A DNA stretch of 30,135 bases from an uncultured Saprospirales bacterium (GTDB lineage Bacteria; Bacteroidota; Bacteroidia; Chitinophagales; JADIYW01), in the NCBI GenBank assembly GCA_938008535.1, contig CALLKF010000061.1, forward strand, positions 1 through 30,135. Reading direction: 5' to 3'. Below the pieces are notes generated by a model that did not search any database, was not told the DNA's origin, and saw nothing but the letters and a program-made list of their open reading frames with translations. The translations under genes and the position numbers were made by a program. This document shows positions 1-8,465 of the stretch, piece by piece. Within the stretch, counting starts at the first letter, position 1; every line of letters starts with the position of its first letter.

Positions 1-6
1 AATTAC

Positions 7-438
7 ATGACTTTTCTAGTGCATTTTAATTTACAAAATATAAAAGATCCAGCTCAAAAATTAAAAACTATAATACAATTACTAACTAAAGAATTGCCCG
101 AAAGAACTGGAAATTCAGAATACAACATGAAGTATTTATACCAAATTATTTTAGTAGAAAGCTCTAAGGTGTATTTAATAAAAGATGTAAATGAAATAAA
201 CAAGAATAACGTTTTTAAAGCATACAAAGATTTGTGCGCAAAGGTTGCAAGCGTGATACATGAGTATAATCCAAGTTATCAATATTCGCGATCATTAAGC
301 AGTACTTTAATAGAAATGGCTCACCACCAACAATATTTTGTGGAACATCTTCCAAAATTAACGGATGTATCCAAAAAAAATAATGCTAACTACACTACAA
401 AATTTTTAGAACATTTAATTTTTAAAACTATACAATAA
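7..438 (+). CDS. Hypothetical protein, possibly cut at its 5' end
   Basis: I do not recognise this 143-residue protein. The reading frame stays open to the first base of the window, so the ATG at 7 may be internal and the true N-terminus may lie outside. It has no signal peptide, no clear membrane segment and no metal-binding cysteine pattern. It looks like a soluble, mostly helical protein with a His/Gln patch near residues 106-109 and a basic C-terminus. It converges on dabB, with 59 bp between the two stop codons and no clear terminator hairpin there. Base composition resembles its neighbours, so there is no sign of transfer. That it is a real gene rests mainly on its length and lack of overlap with any other gene. 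Confidence 0.55.
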   Translation: MTFLVHFNLQNIKDPAQKLKTIIQLLTKELPERTGNSEYNMKYLYQIILVESSKVYLIKDVNEINKNNVFKAYKDLCAKVASVIHEYNPSYQYSRSLSSTLIEMAHHQQYFVEHLPKLTDVSKKNNANYTTKFLEHLIFKTIQ

Positions 439-497
439 CTTTTGTTTATAGATCCATTTCTATTCTTTATAAATGAACGATTTAATGTTTAGGTGAT

Positions 498-2366
498 TTA
501 AGATGAACGATAGGCAATAGGATGATATGCTTTTTTATGTTGACCAAGAAATAATCTGGCATAAATTCTTAAAACAGCAATTTCTATTAAAATAAATCCT
601 AAAGCAATACTAATAATTAAAATAGTTTCATGAGTGTGAATATAGGTAAATAGCAAGTCGATGCCAATAAACGTTGGTGTAAACGGAAATCCTAACAAAG
701 CTAAACAACACAACAAAAAGATAGCAGCAAGTCCTTTCTTTTCATGTGCATATCCATGAAAATAATTTAAAGATATATCGTTATCGATGGCTTTGATTTT
801 TAGTAAACAAATTAAGCCAACAATTGCTGCACCCAAAATTCCACTTAAATACATGGCAATATGCATAAAGTCAATGTGCTCATTCATCGAAATAGCTAAT
901 GCAATTAATAGCTGACTTGTAATAATATATAACCATGCTCTAATGGCATTATTTCTTTCTGTAAATGCTTTAACGATAAATACAAAAGCCAATATTGCAT
1001 AAAAAATATCGAGTAATATAACGATAGATTCAGGAATAAAATTAGTACTAAATAGGTTGATAATGCCAATAAAATAAAGCAATGAGACAAGTGTCAAACT
1101 TGCTATTTTGTCTAAAAAATTAAAACTTTTTCCAATCCATTTAAATGGATTCCAAAGTAATTTATAAAGATACATATCAATATTCCATTCTCTAATATTT
1201 AGTAAAAAAATGGTGTTTTTAAATTTTGTTAAAACCGAATTATCTGAAGCATGTTGTTTTGGGATATGTGTAAATACCATGTCATGGATTAAATAGCCAA
1301 GTACAGAAGGCGATACTAACAATTGATAGGTTCGTAAAAATGCATTTCCAGCAAAATGTATTAATACAAGAAGATGAAACCCTAAAGCAACTTCGATAAA
1401 CATAATACCAATTTGTGTTATGGAAGAATAGGCAATTTGTGTTTTTACAGAAGATTGCACACTTGCTATACTTGATGCAATAATACTAGTAAAAAGTCCA
1501 ATTGTAACAATTAAAATTTTTATAATCACATTGCTTTCCCAAAGTGGTGACGATCTTATTAATAAGAAGATTCCAAGATGAACAGATAATGAACCATAAA
1601 AAATTGCACTCGACACCGTTGGTCCTTCCATGGCTCTAGCCAACCAAGATGAAAATGGCATTTGTGCAGATTTTATTGAGACTGCAACAACTATAAGCAA
1701 ACACATGGTTTGAATATAAACAGGATGTTCTATTAATAAATCTGTTAAAAAACCAGCAGTTTGTAGTTCATGAAATGTGATATTTTTATGAAAAATATGA
1801 TGTGCCATCCACATCGCCACAATCAAACAAACATCGCCTAAACGATATAATGAAATTACTTTTAATCCATTTTTTACTGGTAAATATCGATCTCTATAAA
1901 ATGAAATTAATAAAAAAGAAGTGATGCCTAAAATTTCCCAACCGATAAATAACGTTTCAAAATTGCCAGAAAAAATAACAAAATTATATCCTAGATAAAA
2001 GAAAAGTAAGGTGTTGAAAAATCTTTTGTAACCTTCATCACGATGCATATAAAATTTGCTAAATATAGTTACAGATAAACTTACTAAAGCGCCAACCAAC
2101 GCAAAAAATGCAGTTGTTTTATCGAAATAAAAATTAATAAAAAACTCAAATTTTTCTGATTTATAAAGAATAAGATGTTTGTAATCTATTGTTGTGCAGT
2201 TATCTGAAATCCATAAAGTGGTAATTGCCAATAAAATTAAAGCATGAAAACTAATAGAAATAATTGCAATATTTGCAAGTGGTTTTTCTTTCTTTCCATC
2301 TATAAATAAACTTATAAAAAAAGCGAGTAATGGTAAGTATACGAATAATTGAAGTAGATGTTCCAT
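498..2366 (-). CDS. dabB: DabB, proton-translocating NuoL/MrpA-like subunit of the inorganic-carbon pump
   Basis: This 622-residue polytopic membrane protein belongs to the proton-translocating NADH dehydrogenase subunit 5 family (Proton_antipo_M). Residues known to matter in NuoL/MrpA are present: a TM5 glutamate in GWEILG (E144), the TM7 lysine in IKSAQ (K232), and the AMEGPT motif (E247). The gene starts 5 bp after dabA on the same strand, and no other complex I gene is in the window. A free-standing NuoL homologue directly beside a DUF2309 protein is the signature of DabAB, in which DabB is thought to carry the cation flux that drives CO2 hydration by DabA in the cytoplasm. It is the last gene of the operon. 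A name based only on similarity to NADH dehydrogenase would mislead. Confidence 0.93.
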   Translation of the reverse strand: MEHLLQLFVYLPLLAFFISLFIDGKKEKPLANIAIISISFHALILLAITTLWISDNCTTIDYKHLILYKSEKFEFFINFYFDKTTAFFALVGALVSLSVTIFSKFYMHRDEGYKRFFNTLLFFYLGYNFVIFSGNFETLFIGWEILGITSFLLISFYRDRYLPVKNGLKVISLYRLGDVCLIVAMWMAHHIFHKNITFHELQTAGFLTDLLIEHPVYIQTMCLLIVVAVSIKSAQMPFSSWLARAMEGPTVSSAIFYGSLSVHLGIFLLIRSSPLWESNVIIKILIVTIGLFTSIIASSIASVQSSVKTQIAYSSITQIGIMFIEVALGFHLLVLIHFAGNAFLRTYQLLVSPSVLGYLIHDMVFTHIPKQHASDNSVLTKFKNTIFLLNIREWNIDMYLYKLLWNPFKWIGKSFNFLDKIASLTLVSLLYFIGIINLFSTNFIPESIVILLDIFYAILAFVFIVKAFTERNNAIRAWLYIITSQLLIALAISMNEHIDFMHIAMYLSGILGAAIVGLICLLKIKAIDNDISLNYFHGYAHEKKGLAAIFLLCCLALLGFPFTPTFIGIDLLFTYIHTHETILIISIALGFILIEIAVLRIYARLFLGQHKKAYHPIAYRSS

Positions 2367-2371
2367 GGTTT

Positions 2372-4894
2372 TTATTTATGTAAATAAACAGGCAAGTTTT
2401 CCTGAGTTGCGTGAACAATATTATTGGTTTCCATTTCTTTGGCATCTTCAATTAGTGCGTGTATATCTTTGGTTGAAATATTATTTTCAAATGGTTGATA
2501 AAGATTGAATGCGCCATCTTTAAAATAAAAAATCTCATTTGTTTCAGGATGAATAGCTGCAACATGCACCCATTCGTTTATAAACCATTCATACATTTCT
2601 GGTGATGATTGAATTGTTTTTAAAACAATTTCAGGAAAGTGTTCTACAATAATTAATAAGCGAACTGGATCATGTACTTCAATCATTTGCCAAGGCAAAC
2701 CAGGACGCAAATCGCCATCGCTACTATTGGCAACGCCAAACAAACCCATTACATTATGTGGTAATTTTGTGCCAGCACCGAGTTTCTGATTGTCCACTCT
2801 GGAAAAATAATATTCTAAATTTATACCACCACAAACAGGACCCAAAGGTCGCATTACACCAATTAATAAATCACCATTTAAATCAGTTTTATAGTTATAA
2901 GAATTTAAAAATGCTCTTCTATCTAAAAATAAACCTTTTGTTATTTTTCGTTCACCAACAATACAAAGTGTATTCGTTCCATGTCCTAATTCTGGCCGTG
3001 GTTCAAATAGCGAAACAGAACGGTCTAAAATGGCTTTTCTTACTTTTTTAATATCTTGTTTTGTATTGATAGATGAAAATCTTCTGGAACGTTCTTTAGC
3101 ATTTAAATCCAATGCATATTCAAAAGATAAGCTATTTTTTTGATGTGCTATTTTATTTGAATCATTTAAAATACTTTCATCATAATATTCAATCTGATCA
3201 GCTGCAGTGTCGTGTAAAGCACCAATAAATTGCGTGGTTTCAGGTATATAAATTCCATTCTTAGAAAGTTGTTCTCTAACTTTTGGATGGTTTGCCATGT
3301 GCGCAAATACTCTGGCGTTAACAGAACCAGGTCGACCACTGCAAGCACCGCAATCGTGCGCACCATGATGTGGATTGTTGGCACTACTAGAACCATGTCC
3401 AACTACATAAATAATTGGCGCAAATTCTTTTATTAAACCAATACCTTTTAATAAATTTTCTACACGTATCGACATTTCATCAATGGTAAAACCAATTTGC
3501 AAACCATTTTCAATATCATCAACATTTTTATTTTCGATAGTAAGTGTTGCTTCTTTGTGCATGTGTGAAAATGCATTTGCAATTGCAGGACTCATTTTTG
3601 GTTTGAATAAATGTTGCAGCAAACGAACTGCCGACCAAAAGCCAAGTAAAAATGTGCTTACATAACCAGCTAAAAAAGTATGAGCTTTTCTGGTGTATAA
3701 TGCTTCATGCAAATGTTCTCTTTCAACATTCAATTCTTTAATTAAATAGTTTGGTGTTACTGGTGCAGGACAAAGTTTGTCGTAGAATTTTGCGCCTTGT
3801 GGTTGAAAATAAAACTCAACACCAAAAAAACCTGGACAGCCTAAAGTTTCGCAATTTGAATCAGCCGTTTCTACATTTCTACGAATAGAACATTCTCTTT
3901 CATCAATACAAAAAATTGCCTGAAAACTTTTTGTTGAAATCTTACTTTTATTGATTTTATTGTTGATTTGAATTCCAGATAAAACAACATCGTAATAACT
4001 CCATTCAAAAGCATCTTGAAATATTTTTAGTACATCATGTAATTCAGTTGTTAAAACTTCTGCAAATAAATCTAAAGGTTGTTGGTTAATTGCATGCGTA
4101 ATTGGATTCCATTTTTTTCCTAACTTATCATTTAACGCATCAATTTCAAGTAAGAGTTCAAAAATAATTAAATCATTTAAAGAGATAATTCTGGTATCGA
4201 ATAATGTATCTGGTTTTTCTTCAACGGTGGCAACCATTCCAGACCAACCACGATGTGAAAATTGCTGATCAAATAAATATTGATTATAGTATTTTTCATC
4301 ACCAACTATAATTTCTAATAAATTTGTTATAGATGGATTTTCAAATAGCAATTTTTTTGCACGATTTGTTTTGAATAAACTTGAATAACTATGTTTTTCT
4401 AATGCTTTTATAGTTGCTAAGAATCCGTTTTTATCTAATGGAAATTCCCACATAGAAATTCCTTGGTCTAAATAGCTGGCTAATACACGAAATAAAAGTG
4501 GTTGCACTAAATTATCTAAGCTTATTTTGTATTTAGATTTCCATTCACTTCTAAGTAAGCCAATACGTGGTGTTGTGGAATCGTCATATTGTTCGTTTAA
4601 TACAAAATGTTTCCATTTTTGTAGATTTAGAATACCTTTTCTTTCGATAATAATTCTATCTAAAATGGCATCGTTAATTCTACCAGTTTGGTACAGTTTT
4701 CTAAATTCATCTAACTGTAAAGTTGCTTGGTAACCAAATATTTTTGACGCTTTAAAAATAGCATCATAAAATTTTAGATTTTGAAATGCGTGCAAAGAAT
4801 TATGATGAATAAAATCTTTCAACGGTGTTTGCGATGGAAGATAATGTTTTAGCTCGTGTAGAATATGATGTTCATCAAATTTTGCATTTTCCAT
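2372..4894 (-). CDS. dabA: DabA, zinc-dependent inorganic-carbon pump subunit (DUF2309)
   Basis: DabA is a large peripheral membrane protein that resembles a beta-carbonic anhydrase and is proposed to hydrate CO2 vectorially to bicarbonate when energised by DabB. This 840-residue protein has the complete expected zinc/active-site set: C329 and D331 in the CIDERE motif, H500 in VGHG, and C515 in the DCGAC motif. The spacing (Cys-x-Asp, and His to Cys 15 residues apart) equals that known for Halothiobacillus DabA (C351, D353, H524, C539). The N-terminal segment IHHNSLHAF (29-37) is typical of DUF2309. It lies 9 bp after the terC-like gene and 5 bp before dabB, so the two pump subunits are certainly co-transcribed. 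All key residues are intact, so an active protein is likely. Confidence 0.95.
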   Translation of the reverse strand: MENAKFDEHHILHELKHYLPSQTPLKDFIHHNSLHAFQNLKFYDAIFKASKIFGYQATLQLDEFRKLYQTGRINDAILDRIIIERKGILNLQKWKHFVLNEQYDDSTTPRIGLLRSEWKSKYKISLDNLVQPLLFRVLASYLDQGISMWEFPLDKNGFLATIKALEKHSYSSLFKTNRAKKLLFENPSITNLLEIIVGDEKYYNQYLFDQQFSHRGWSGMVATVEEKPDTLFDTRIISLNDLIIFELLLEIDALNDKLGKKWNPITHAINQQPLDLFAEVLTTELHDVLKIFQDAFEWSYYDVVLSGIQINNKINKSKISTKSFQAIFCIDERECSIRRNVETADSNCETLGCPGFFGVEFYFQPQGAKFYDKLCPAPVTPNYLIKELNVEREHLHEALYTRKAHTFLAGYVSTFLLGFWSAVRLLQHLFKPKMSPAIANAFSHMHKEATLTIENKNVDDIENGLQIGFTIDEMSIRVENLLKGIGLIKEFAPIIYVVGHGSSSANNPHHGAHDCGACSGRPGSVNARVFAHMANHPKVREQLSKNGIYIPETTQFIGALHDTAADQIEYYDESILNDSNKIAHQKNSLSFEYALDLNAKERSRRFSSINTKQDIKKVRKAILDRSVSLFEPRPELGHGTNTLCIVGERKITKGLFLDRRAFLNSYNYKTDLNGDLLIGVMRPLGPVCGGINLEYYFSRVDNQKLGAGTKLPHNVMGLFGVANSSDGDLRPGLPWQMIEVHDPVRLLIIVEHFPEIVLKTIQSSPEMYEWFINEWVHVAAIHPETNEIFYFKDGAFNLYQPFENNISTKDIHALIEDAKEMETNNIVHATQENLPVYLHK

Positions 4895-4903
4895 ATTTGA
4901 AAT

Positions 4904-5611
4904 TTATTTAGTATTTGTTGATGAATGATGCACCGTTCGCATCTGAATTATATCTACTAAAAATGCAAAAGCCATGGAGAAATAGATGTAACCTTTCGGA
5001 ATTTTAAATTGAAAACCTTCTGCTAAAAGTGACACACCAATCATCATTAAGAAACATAATGCTAATATTTTAAATGATGGATGTTGTTTAATGAAATTAC
5101 TTATAGGTTTAGATGCAATTAGCATAATAACAACTGTAACAATAACAGAGGTATACATGATCCAAAGTTCTTGCACCATACCAACTGCTGTAATGATAGA
5201 GTCGATTGAAAAAACGATATCGAGTAAAACTACTTCGAGTAATAATTTTTTAAAATTATTTGTTTTAATATCAGTGACGTTTTCTTCTTTTTTTATTTCT
5301 GATTTCTGATAAATTTCTATCGTACTTTTATATAAAAGAAATAATCCACCAAGTATAAGTATCAAACTCTTACCAGAAAAATCAATTCCAAAAGCAGAGA
5401 AAAGTGTTTGATCTAATTTTAAAATCCATGAAATAAATGCAAGCAATAAAAGTCTTATGAGCATTGCTAAACCGATGCCCCAAAATCTTAGTTTGTTGCG
5501 TTGATGCTCTGGCAATTTATCTGATAGAATAGATATGAAAATAATATTATCTATGCCTAAAATCACTTCTAGCGCAATTAATGATAATAATGGAATAATT
5601 GAATCAATCAT
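4904..5611 (-). CDS. TerC-family integral membrane protein
   Basis: This 235-residue protein has about seven hydrophobic segments and the two family repeats: LEVILGIDN (E15, D21) near the N-terminus and LLEVVLLDIVFSID (E126, D131, D137) in the second half. These acidic residues lie inside membrane helices and are a family hallmark. TerC proteins were named from tellurite resistance, but several are now linked to manganese or other metal-ion efflux. There is no other tellurite gene here. The gene sits inside the carbon-uptake operon, 13 bp after carbonic anhydrase and 9 bp before dabA. Family assignment is firm. Its role in the operon is open: metal supply or balance, or an ion flux that supports bicarbonate uptake, are both inference. 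Confidence 0.9.
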   Translation of the reverse strand: MIDSIIPLLSLIALEVILGIDNIIFISILSDKLPEHQRNKLRFWGIGLAMLIRLLLLAFISWILKLDQTLFSAFGIDFSGKSLILILGGLFLLYKSTIEIYQKSEIKKEENVTDIKTNNFKKLLLEVVLLDIVFSIDSIITAVGMVQELWIMYTSVIVTVVIMLIASKPISNFIKQHPSFKILALCFLMMIGVSLLAEGFQFKIPKGYIYFSMAFAFLVDIIQMRTVHHSSTNTK

Positions 5612-5624
5612 TGTTTTATTTCTT

Positions 5625-6308
5625 TTAATGTCTTAATTCTGCTACACTAAAATTTGCATTTTCATCATCACGAATAAACATCACATCATCATAAAAATCT
5701 ACTACACCTGTTTCTATATTATACATAGCACCAACAACACCAATTTGTCCATTCTCAACCATTTGTTCTAAAATAAAACTTCGTTCGATGATGCTTTTTA
5801 CAGAACGCTTTACATTTATTTCAGCTACATTTTCTACAAAAGTATAATTGGCTGAAGTTCTATCTTTTTTTGTTTCTTTTTCTTGATAAACTGCAGGTTG
5901 TATTTTTGATAAAAGTTCTGTTAAGTTTCCCATTTCCACATGGTCGCAAGCACCTTTTACTGCACCACATTTTGTGTGCCCTAAGACAATAATAAGTTTG
6001 GAACCAGCAACTTTGCAAGCAAATTCCATACTGCCTAAGATGTCTGTATTTACGATGTTTCCAGCTATTCTTACAGAAAATATATCACCTAATCCTTGAT
6101 CGAAAATTAATTCGGCAGATGTTCGACTATCTATACAACTTAATATGGTTGCAAATGGCCATTGTCCATCTCTTGTGTCGTTGACTTGCTCTAGAAGATT
6201 TCTTTGTTGTTTTAAATTTTTAATAAAGCGTTCATTGCCTTCTTTTAATATATTCATCGCCATTCTCGGCGTTAATAAATCTTGAGTTTCTTTAGTATGT
6301 GTTTTCAT
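5625..6308 (-). CDS. Beta-class carbonic anhydrase
   Basis: This 227-residue enzyme interconverts CO2 and bicarbonate. The beta-class zinc ligands and catalytic dyad are visible: C58, D60 and R62 in SCIDSR, then H111 and C114 in GHTKCG. There is no signal peptide, so it acts in the cytoplasm. The N-terminus (about 50 residues with an NERF segment) is usual for bacterial beta-carbonic anhydrases. It lies 16 bp after the SulP transporter gene and 13 bp before the TerC-family gene. Pairing of SulP with carbonic anhydrase is a known arrangement for bicarbonate uptake. Here the enzyme probably equilibrates the bicarbonate delivered by SulP and DabAB with the CO2 needed by cytoplasmic carboxylases. 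Confidence 0.96.
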   Translation of the reverse strand: MKTHTKETQDLLTPRMAMNILKEGNERFIKNLKQQRNLLEQVNDTRDGQWPFATILSCIDSRTSAELIFDQGLGDIFSVRIAGNIVNTDILGSMEFACKVAGSKLIIVLGHTKCGAVKGACDHVEMGNLTELLSKIQPAVYQEKETKKDRTSANYTFVENVAEINVKRSVKSIIERSFILEQMVENGQIGVVGAMYNIETGVVDFYDDVMFIRDDENANFSVAELRH

Positions 6309-6324
6309 TTTTATTTTTTATTTA

Positions 6325-7926
6325 TTAGTGTGCTGATGAGCTATTATGAGATCTTTCTATTTCATAAATTTCTTTAAATCCAATTAATGTGCAGGTGATG
6401 TTTTTTAAAGGTGCTTTTATGTCTCTAAATTCTTTGATTAATTCTAAAACATCAAAGTCAATATATTCTGTATCAGATGCATCAATATTTACAAATGCAT
6501 TTTCTTGAATTTCATCTAATTTTTTTCTGATTCTAGCTTTGTTCAGGAATGAAACTTCTTCAGCTAAATGTAGTGTAATATGTGTACTGTCATCTTTTTT
6601 ATCAGCATGGAAATAATGCGAATTCTTTAAGTTTCCATGTAAGATTGCTCCAAATGCAGCTACTAATCCAGCAATAACACCAATTAATAAACCTTCTCCT
6701 TTTATTGGTTTATATATTCCAAACAAATCAATTGCTAATATTACACTAACTGTTACAATAAAAGGAATAAATTGGTATTTCCCGTTTCTATACATTTGTT
6801 TGAAAACAGATAATTTACAAAGTTTATATCCAGTTAAAAGTAAAATAGCTGCTAAAGCTGATAGCGGAATCTTGTTTAATAATCCTGGAATTAAAATAAT
6901 ACATATTAAAAGCAGAAGACCATGAAATATTGCTGATAATTTTGTTTTTGCACCTGCATTAATATTTGCACTACTTCTTACTATAACACTAGTTACTGGC
7001 AAACCTCCAATTAAACCTGCAACGCTATTTCCAATTCCTTGAGCTATTAATTCTCTGTTTGTATTGGTTACATTACGTTCTGGATCTAAATTGTCACATG
7101 CTTCAATACTTAATAATGTTTCAAGAGATGCAATAATGGCAATCATCACACCTGTTATAATAACTTTGCTGTTTAAAAAACCATTGAAATCTGGAAATGT
7201 AAAAAAACTAAAAAATTCAGTTGCGCTACTTGCAGATTTTACATTTACCAAATGCTCTTGAACAATAATTAACGAACTATTAGTTACTTTTAATATTTCA
7301 TTAATAATAATAGATACAATAACTGCAACTAATGCACCAGGTATAAACTTAAATTTATTTTTTATAAATGGTTTTTCCCAAACGACCATAATGAGAATGG
7401 AAATAATACAAATTACAAATACACCAACATCTATGTTTCCGATTGGATGAAAAATTTCGTGGATATCACCAAACGGTAATAATTCAGTTAATAATCCTTT
7501 TTCATCTTTATCGTAGCCAAATGCATGTGGAATTTGCTTAGCAATAATTAAAATACCAATACTCGTTAGCATTCCTTTAATTACGCTTGAAGGAAAATAA
7601 TTAGCAATTCCTCCTAATTTTGCAAATCCAATTAACATTTGTAAGATTCCTGCAATTAAAACGGCACATAAAAAAAGATTAAAATCGCCAATATTGTGTA
7701 TTGCTGCTAAAACGAGTGCTGCCAAACCTGCTGCTGGTCCGCTAACACTTAAATTTGATCCACTTAAAGAACCAATAACGACGCCTCCAATTATACCAGA
7801 AATGATGCCTGAGAAAAATGGTGCACCTGATGCTAATGAAATTCCTAAACATAATGGTAAGGCAACTAAAAATACAACAATACCTGCTGGTAAATCGCTC
7901 TTTAAATGAGAAAAATAGTTTTTCAT
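6325..7926 (-). CDS. SulP-family anion transporter with C-terminal STAS domain, probable bicarbonate importer
   Basis: This is a 533-residue SLC26/SulP protein. The N-terminal part carries the family motif VSGPAAG (61-67) and roughly a dozen membrane segments to about residue 435. The C-terminus (about 450-525) is a STAS domain with the typical D-A-S-D-x-x-x-I-D strand-loop motif. SulP proteins carry sulfate, bicarbonate or other anions, and sequence alone does not settle the substrate. The adjacent carbonic anhydrase and the downstream dabAB genes make bicarbonate, as in cyanobacterial BicA, the likely choice. It is the first gene of the tight operon, 98 bp downstream of a small membrane-protein gene. 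The 98-bp leader contains a perfect 21-bp palindrome that may be a regulator site. Confidence 0.93.
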   Translation of the reverse strand: MKNYFSHLKSDLPAGIVVFLVALPLCLGISLASGAPFFSGIISGIIGGVVIGSLSGSNLSVSGPAAGLAALVLAAIHNIGDFNLFLCAVLIAGILQMLIGFAKLGGIANYFPSSVIKGMLTSIGILIIAKQIPHAFGYDKDEKGLLTELLPFGDIHEIFHPIGNIDVGVFVICIISILIMVVWEKPFIKNKFKFIPGALVAVIVSIIINEILKVTNSSLIIVQEHLVNVKSASSATEFFSFFTFPDFNGFLNSKVIITGVMIAIIASLETLLSIEACDNLDPERNVTNTNRELIAQGIGNSVAGLIGGLPVTSVIVRSSANINAGAKTKLSAIFHGLLLLICIILIPGLLNKIPLSALAAILLLTGYKLCKLSVFKQMYRNGKYQFIPFIVTVSVILAIDLFGIYKPIKGEGLLIGVIAGLVAAFGAILHGNLKNSHYFHADKKDDSTHITLHLAEEVSFLNKARIRKKLDEIQENAFVNIDASDTEYIDFDVLELIKEFRDIKAPLKNITCTLIGFKEIYEIERSHNSSSAH

Positions 7927-7966
7927 GAAAATTCTTTTAAATAAATGTGTGTGTGTAAAATAAGTT

Positions 7967-7987
7967 TGTTCATTTAATAAATGAACA
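7967..7987. promoter_or_regulatory. Perfect 21-bp palindrome upstream of sulP, candidate operator
   Basis: The arms TGTTCATTTA and TAAATGAACA match perfectly around a single central base. It lies 40 bp upstream of the sulP start codon, between sulP and the small upstream ORF. It is not followed by a T-tract on either strand, so a binding site for a dimeric regulator is more likely than a terminator. The regulator is unknown; no regulator gene is next to the operon. Confidence 0.45.
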
Positions 7988-8024
7988 TTTTGAGTTGTTG
8001 GCTCTGCAAAAAATAAGAGATAAA

Positions 8025-8318
8025 TTATGCGATTTCTGGCGGAAAATCTAGTGTTGAAGTGTGGTTTTCATCTTCGGGAAAATGAGCAAATAAAGCAAAT
8101 TTAGTTGCTTGAAGATTTGTGTATACTAATGTTGAATATGAAGTGTTTAATTGAGTAAAAGGTACAAATTTGAGTTTAAAATCTATTTCAACATCTTTGT
8201 CACTTTTTTCTTTTTCAGTTAACTCAATTGTATTGTCTTCACCATTATATAAATAGTTTGGTAGTATGGTAGTAACCATAACCAAAAGCAAAATTATATA
8301 AACCGAATAACTTTTCAC
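8025..8318 (-). CDS. Small membrane-anchored protein upstream of the carbon-uptake operon, GTG start
   Basis: This is a 97-residue protein of unknown function. The only usable start is GTG at 8318: an in-frame stop lies a few codons upstream and the next ATG (residue 14) falls within the hydrophobic segment. Residues 5-22 form a single membrane anchor or uncleaved signal; the rest is charged and polar (an ELTEKEKSDKD stretch, then a segment rich in beta-forming residues) and ends in FPPEIA. It points the same way as sulP with a 98-bp gap, so it may share the operon or be a separate unit. No family is recognised. I infer an extracytoplasmic orientation for the tail. Confidence 0.6.
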   Translation of the reverse strand: MKSYSVYIILLLVMVTTILPNYLYNGEDNTIELTEKEKSDKDVEIDFKLKFVPFTQLNTSYSTLVYTNLQATKFALFAHFPEDENHTSTLDFPPEIA

Positions 8319-8465
8319 AGTGCAATATTAATTCCTAAAAGACAGAATTCCAAATTGTAATATTACGTTTAACATCTTTTAAACATTAAAAGTTCATTCT
8401 AAAACAAAAAAAATGAAACTTTTATTCAATTTATTTCATTTATCTTCAAACAGAATTAACTAAAT

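Noticed and set aside
498..2366. Annotation as NADH dehydrogenase subunit L of complex I
   Set aside because: No other nuo gene is present and dabA is directly adjacent, so DabB is the better identity.
4904..5611. Annotation as a tellurite-resistance gene
   Set aside because: No other ter gene is nearby and the family name is historical; the operon context points elsewhere.
7946..7956. TG dinucleotide run in the sulP leader as a phase-variable tract
   Set aside because: Only five and a half units long, too short for strong slippage, and outside any coding frame.
8411..8441. AAATGAAA/TTTCATTT inverted repeat upstream of the AI-2E gene
   Set aside because: Eight AT-rich bases with a 15-nt spacer are expected by chance in this composition.
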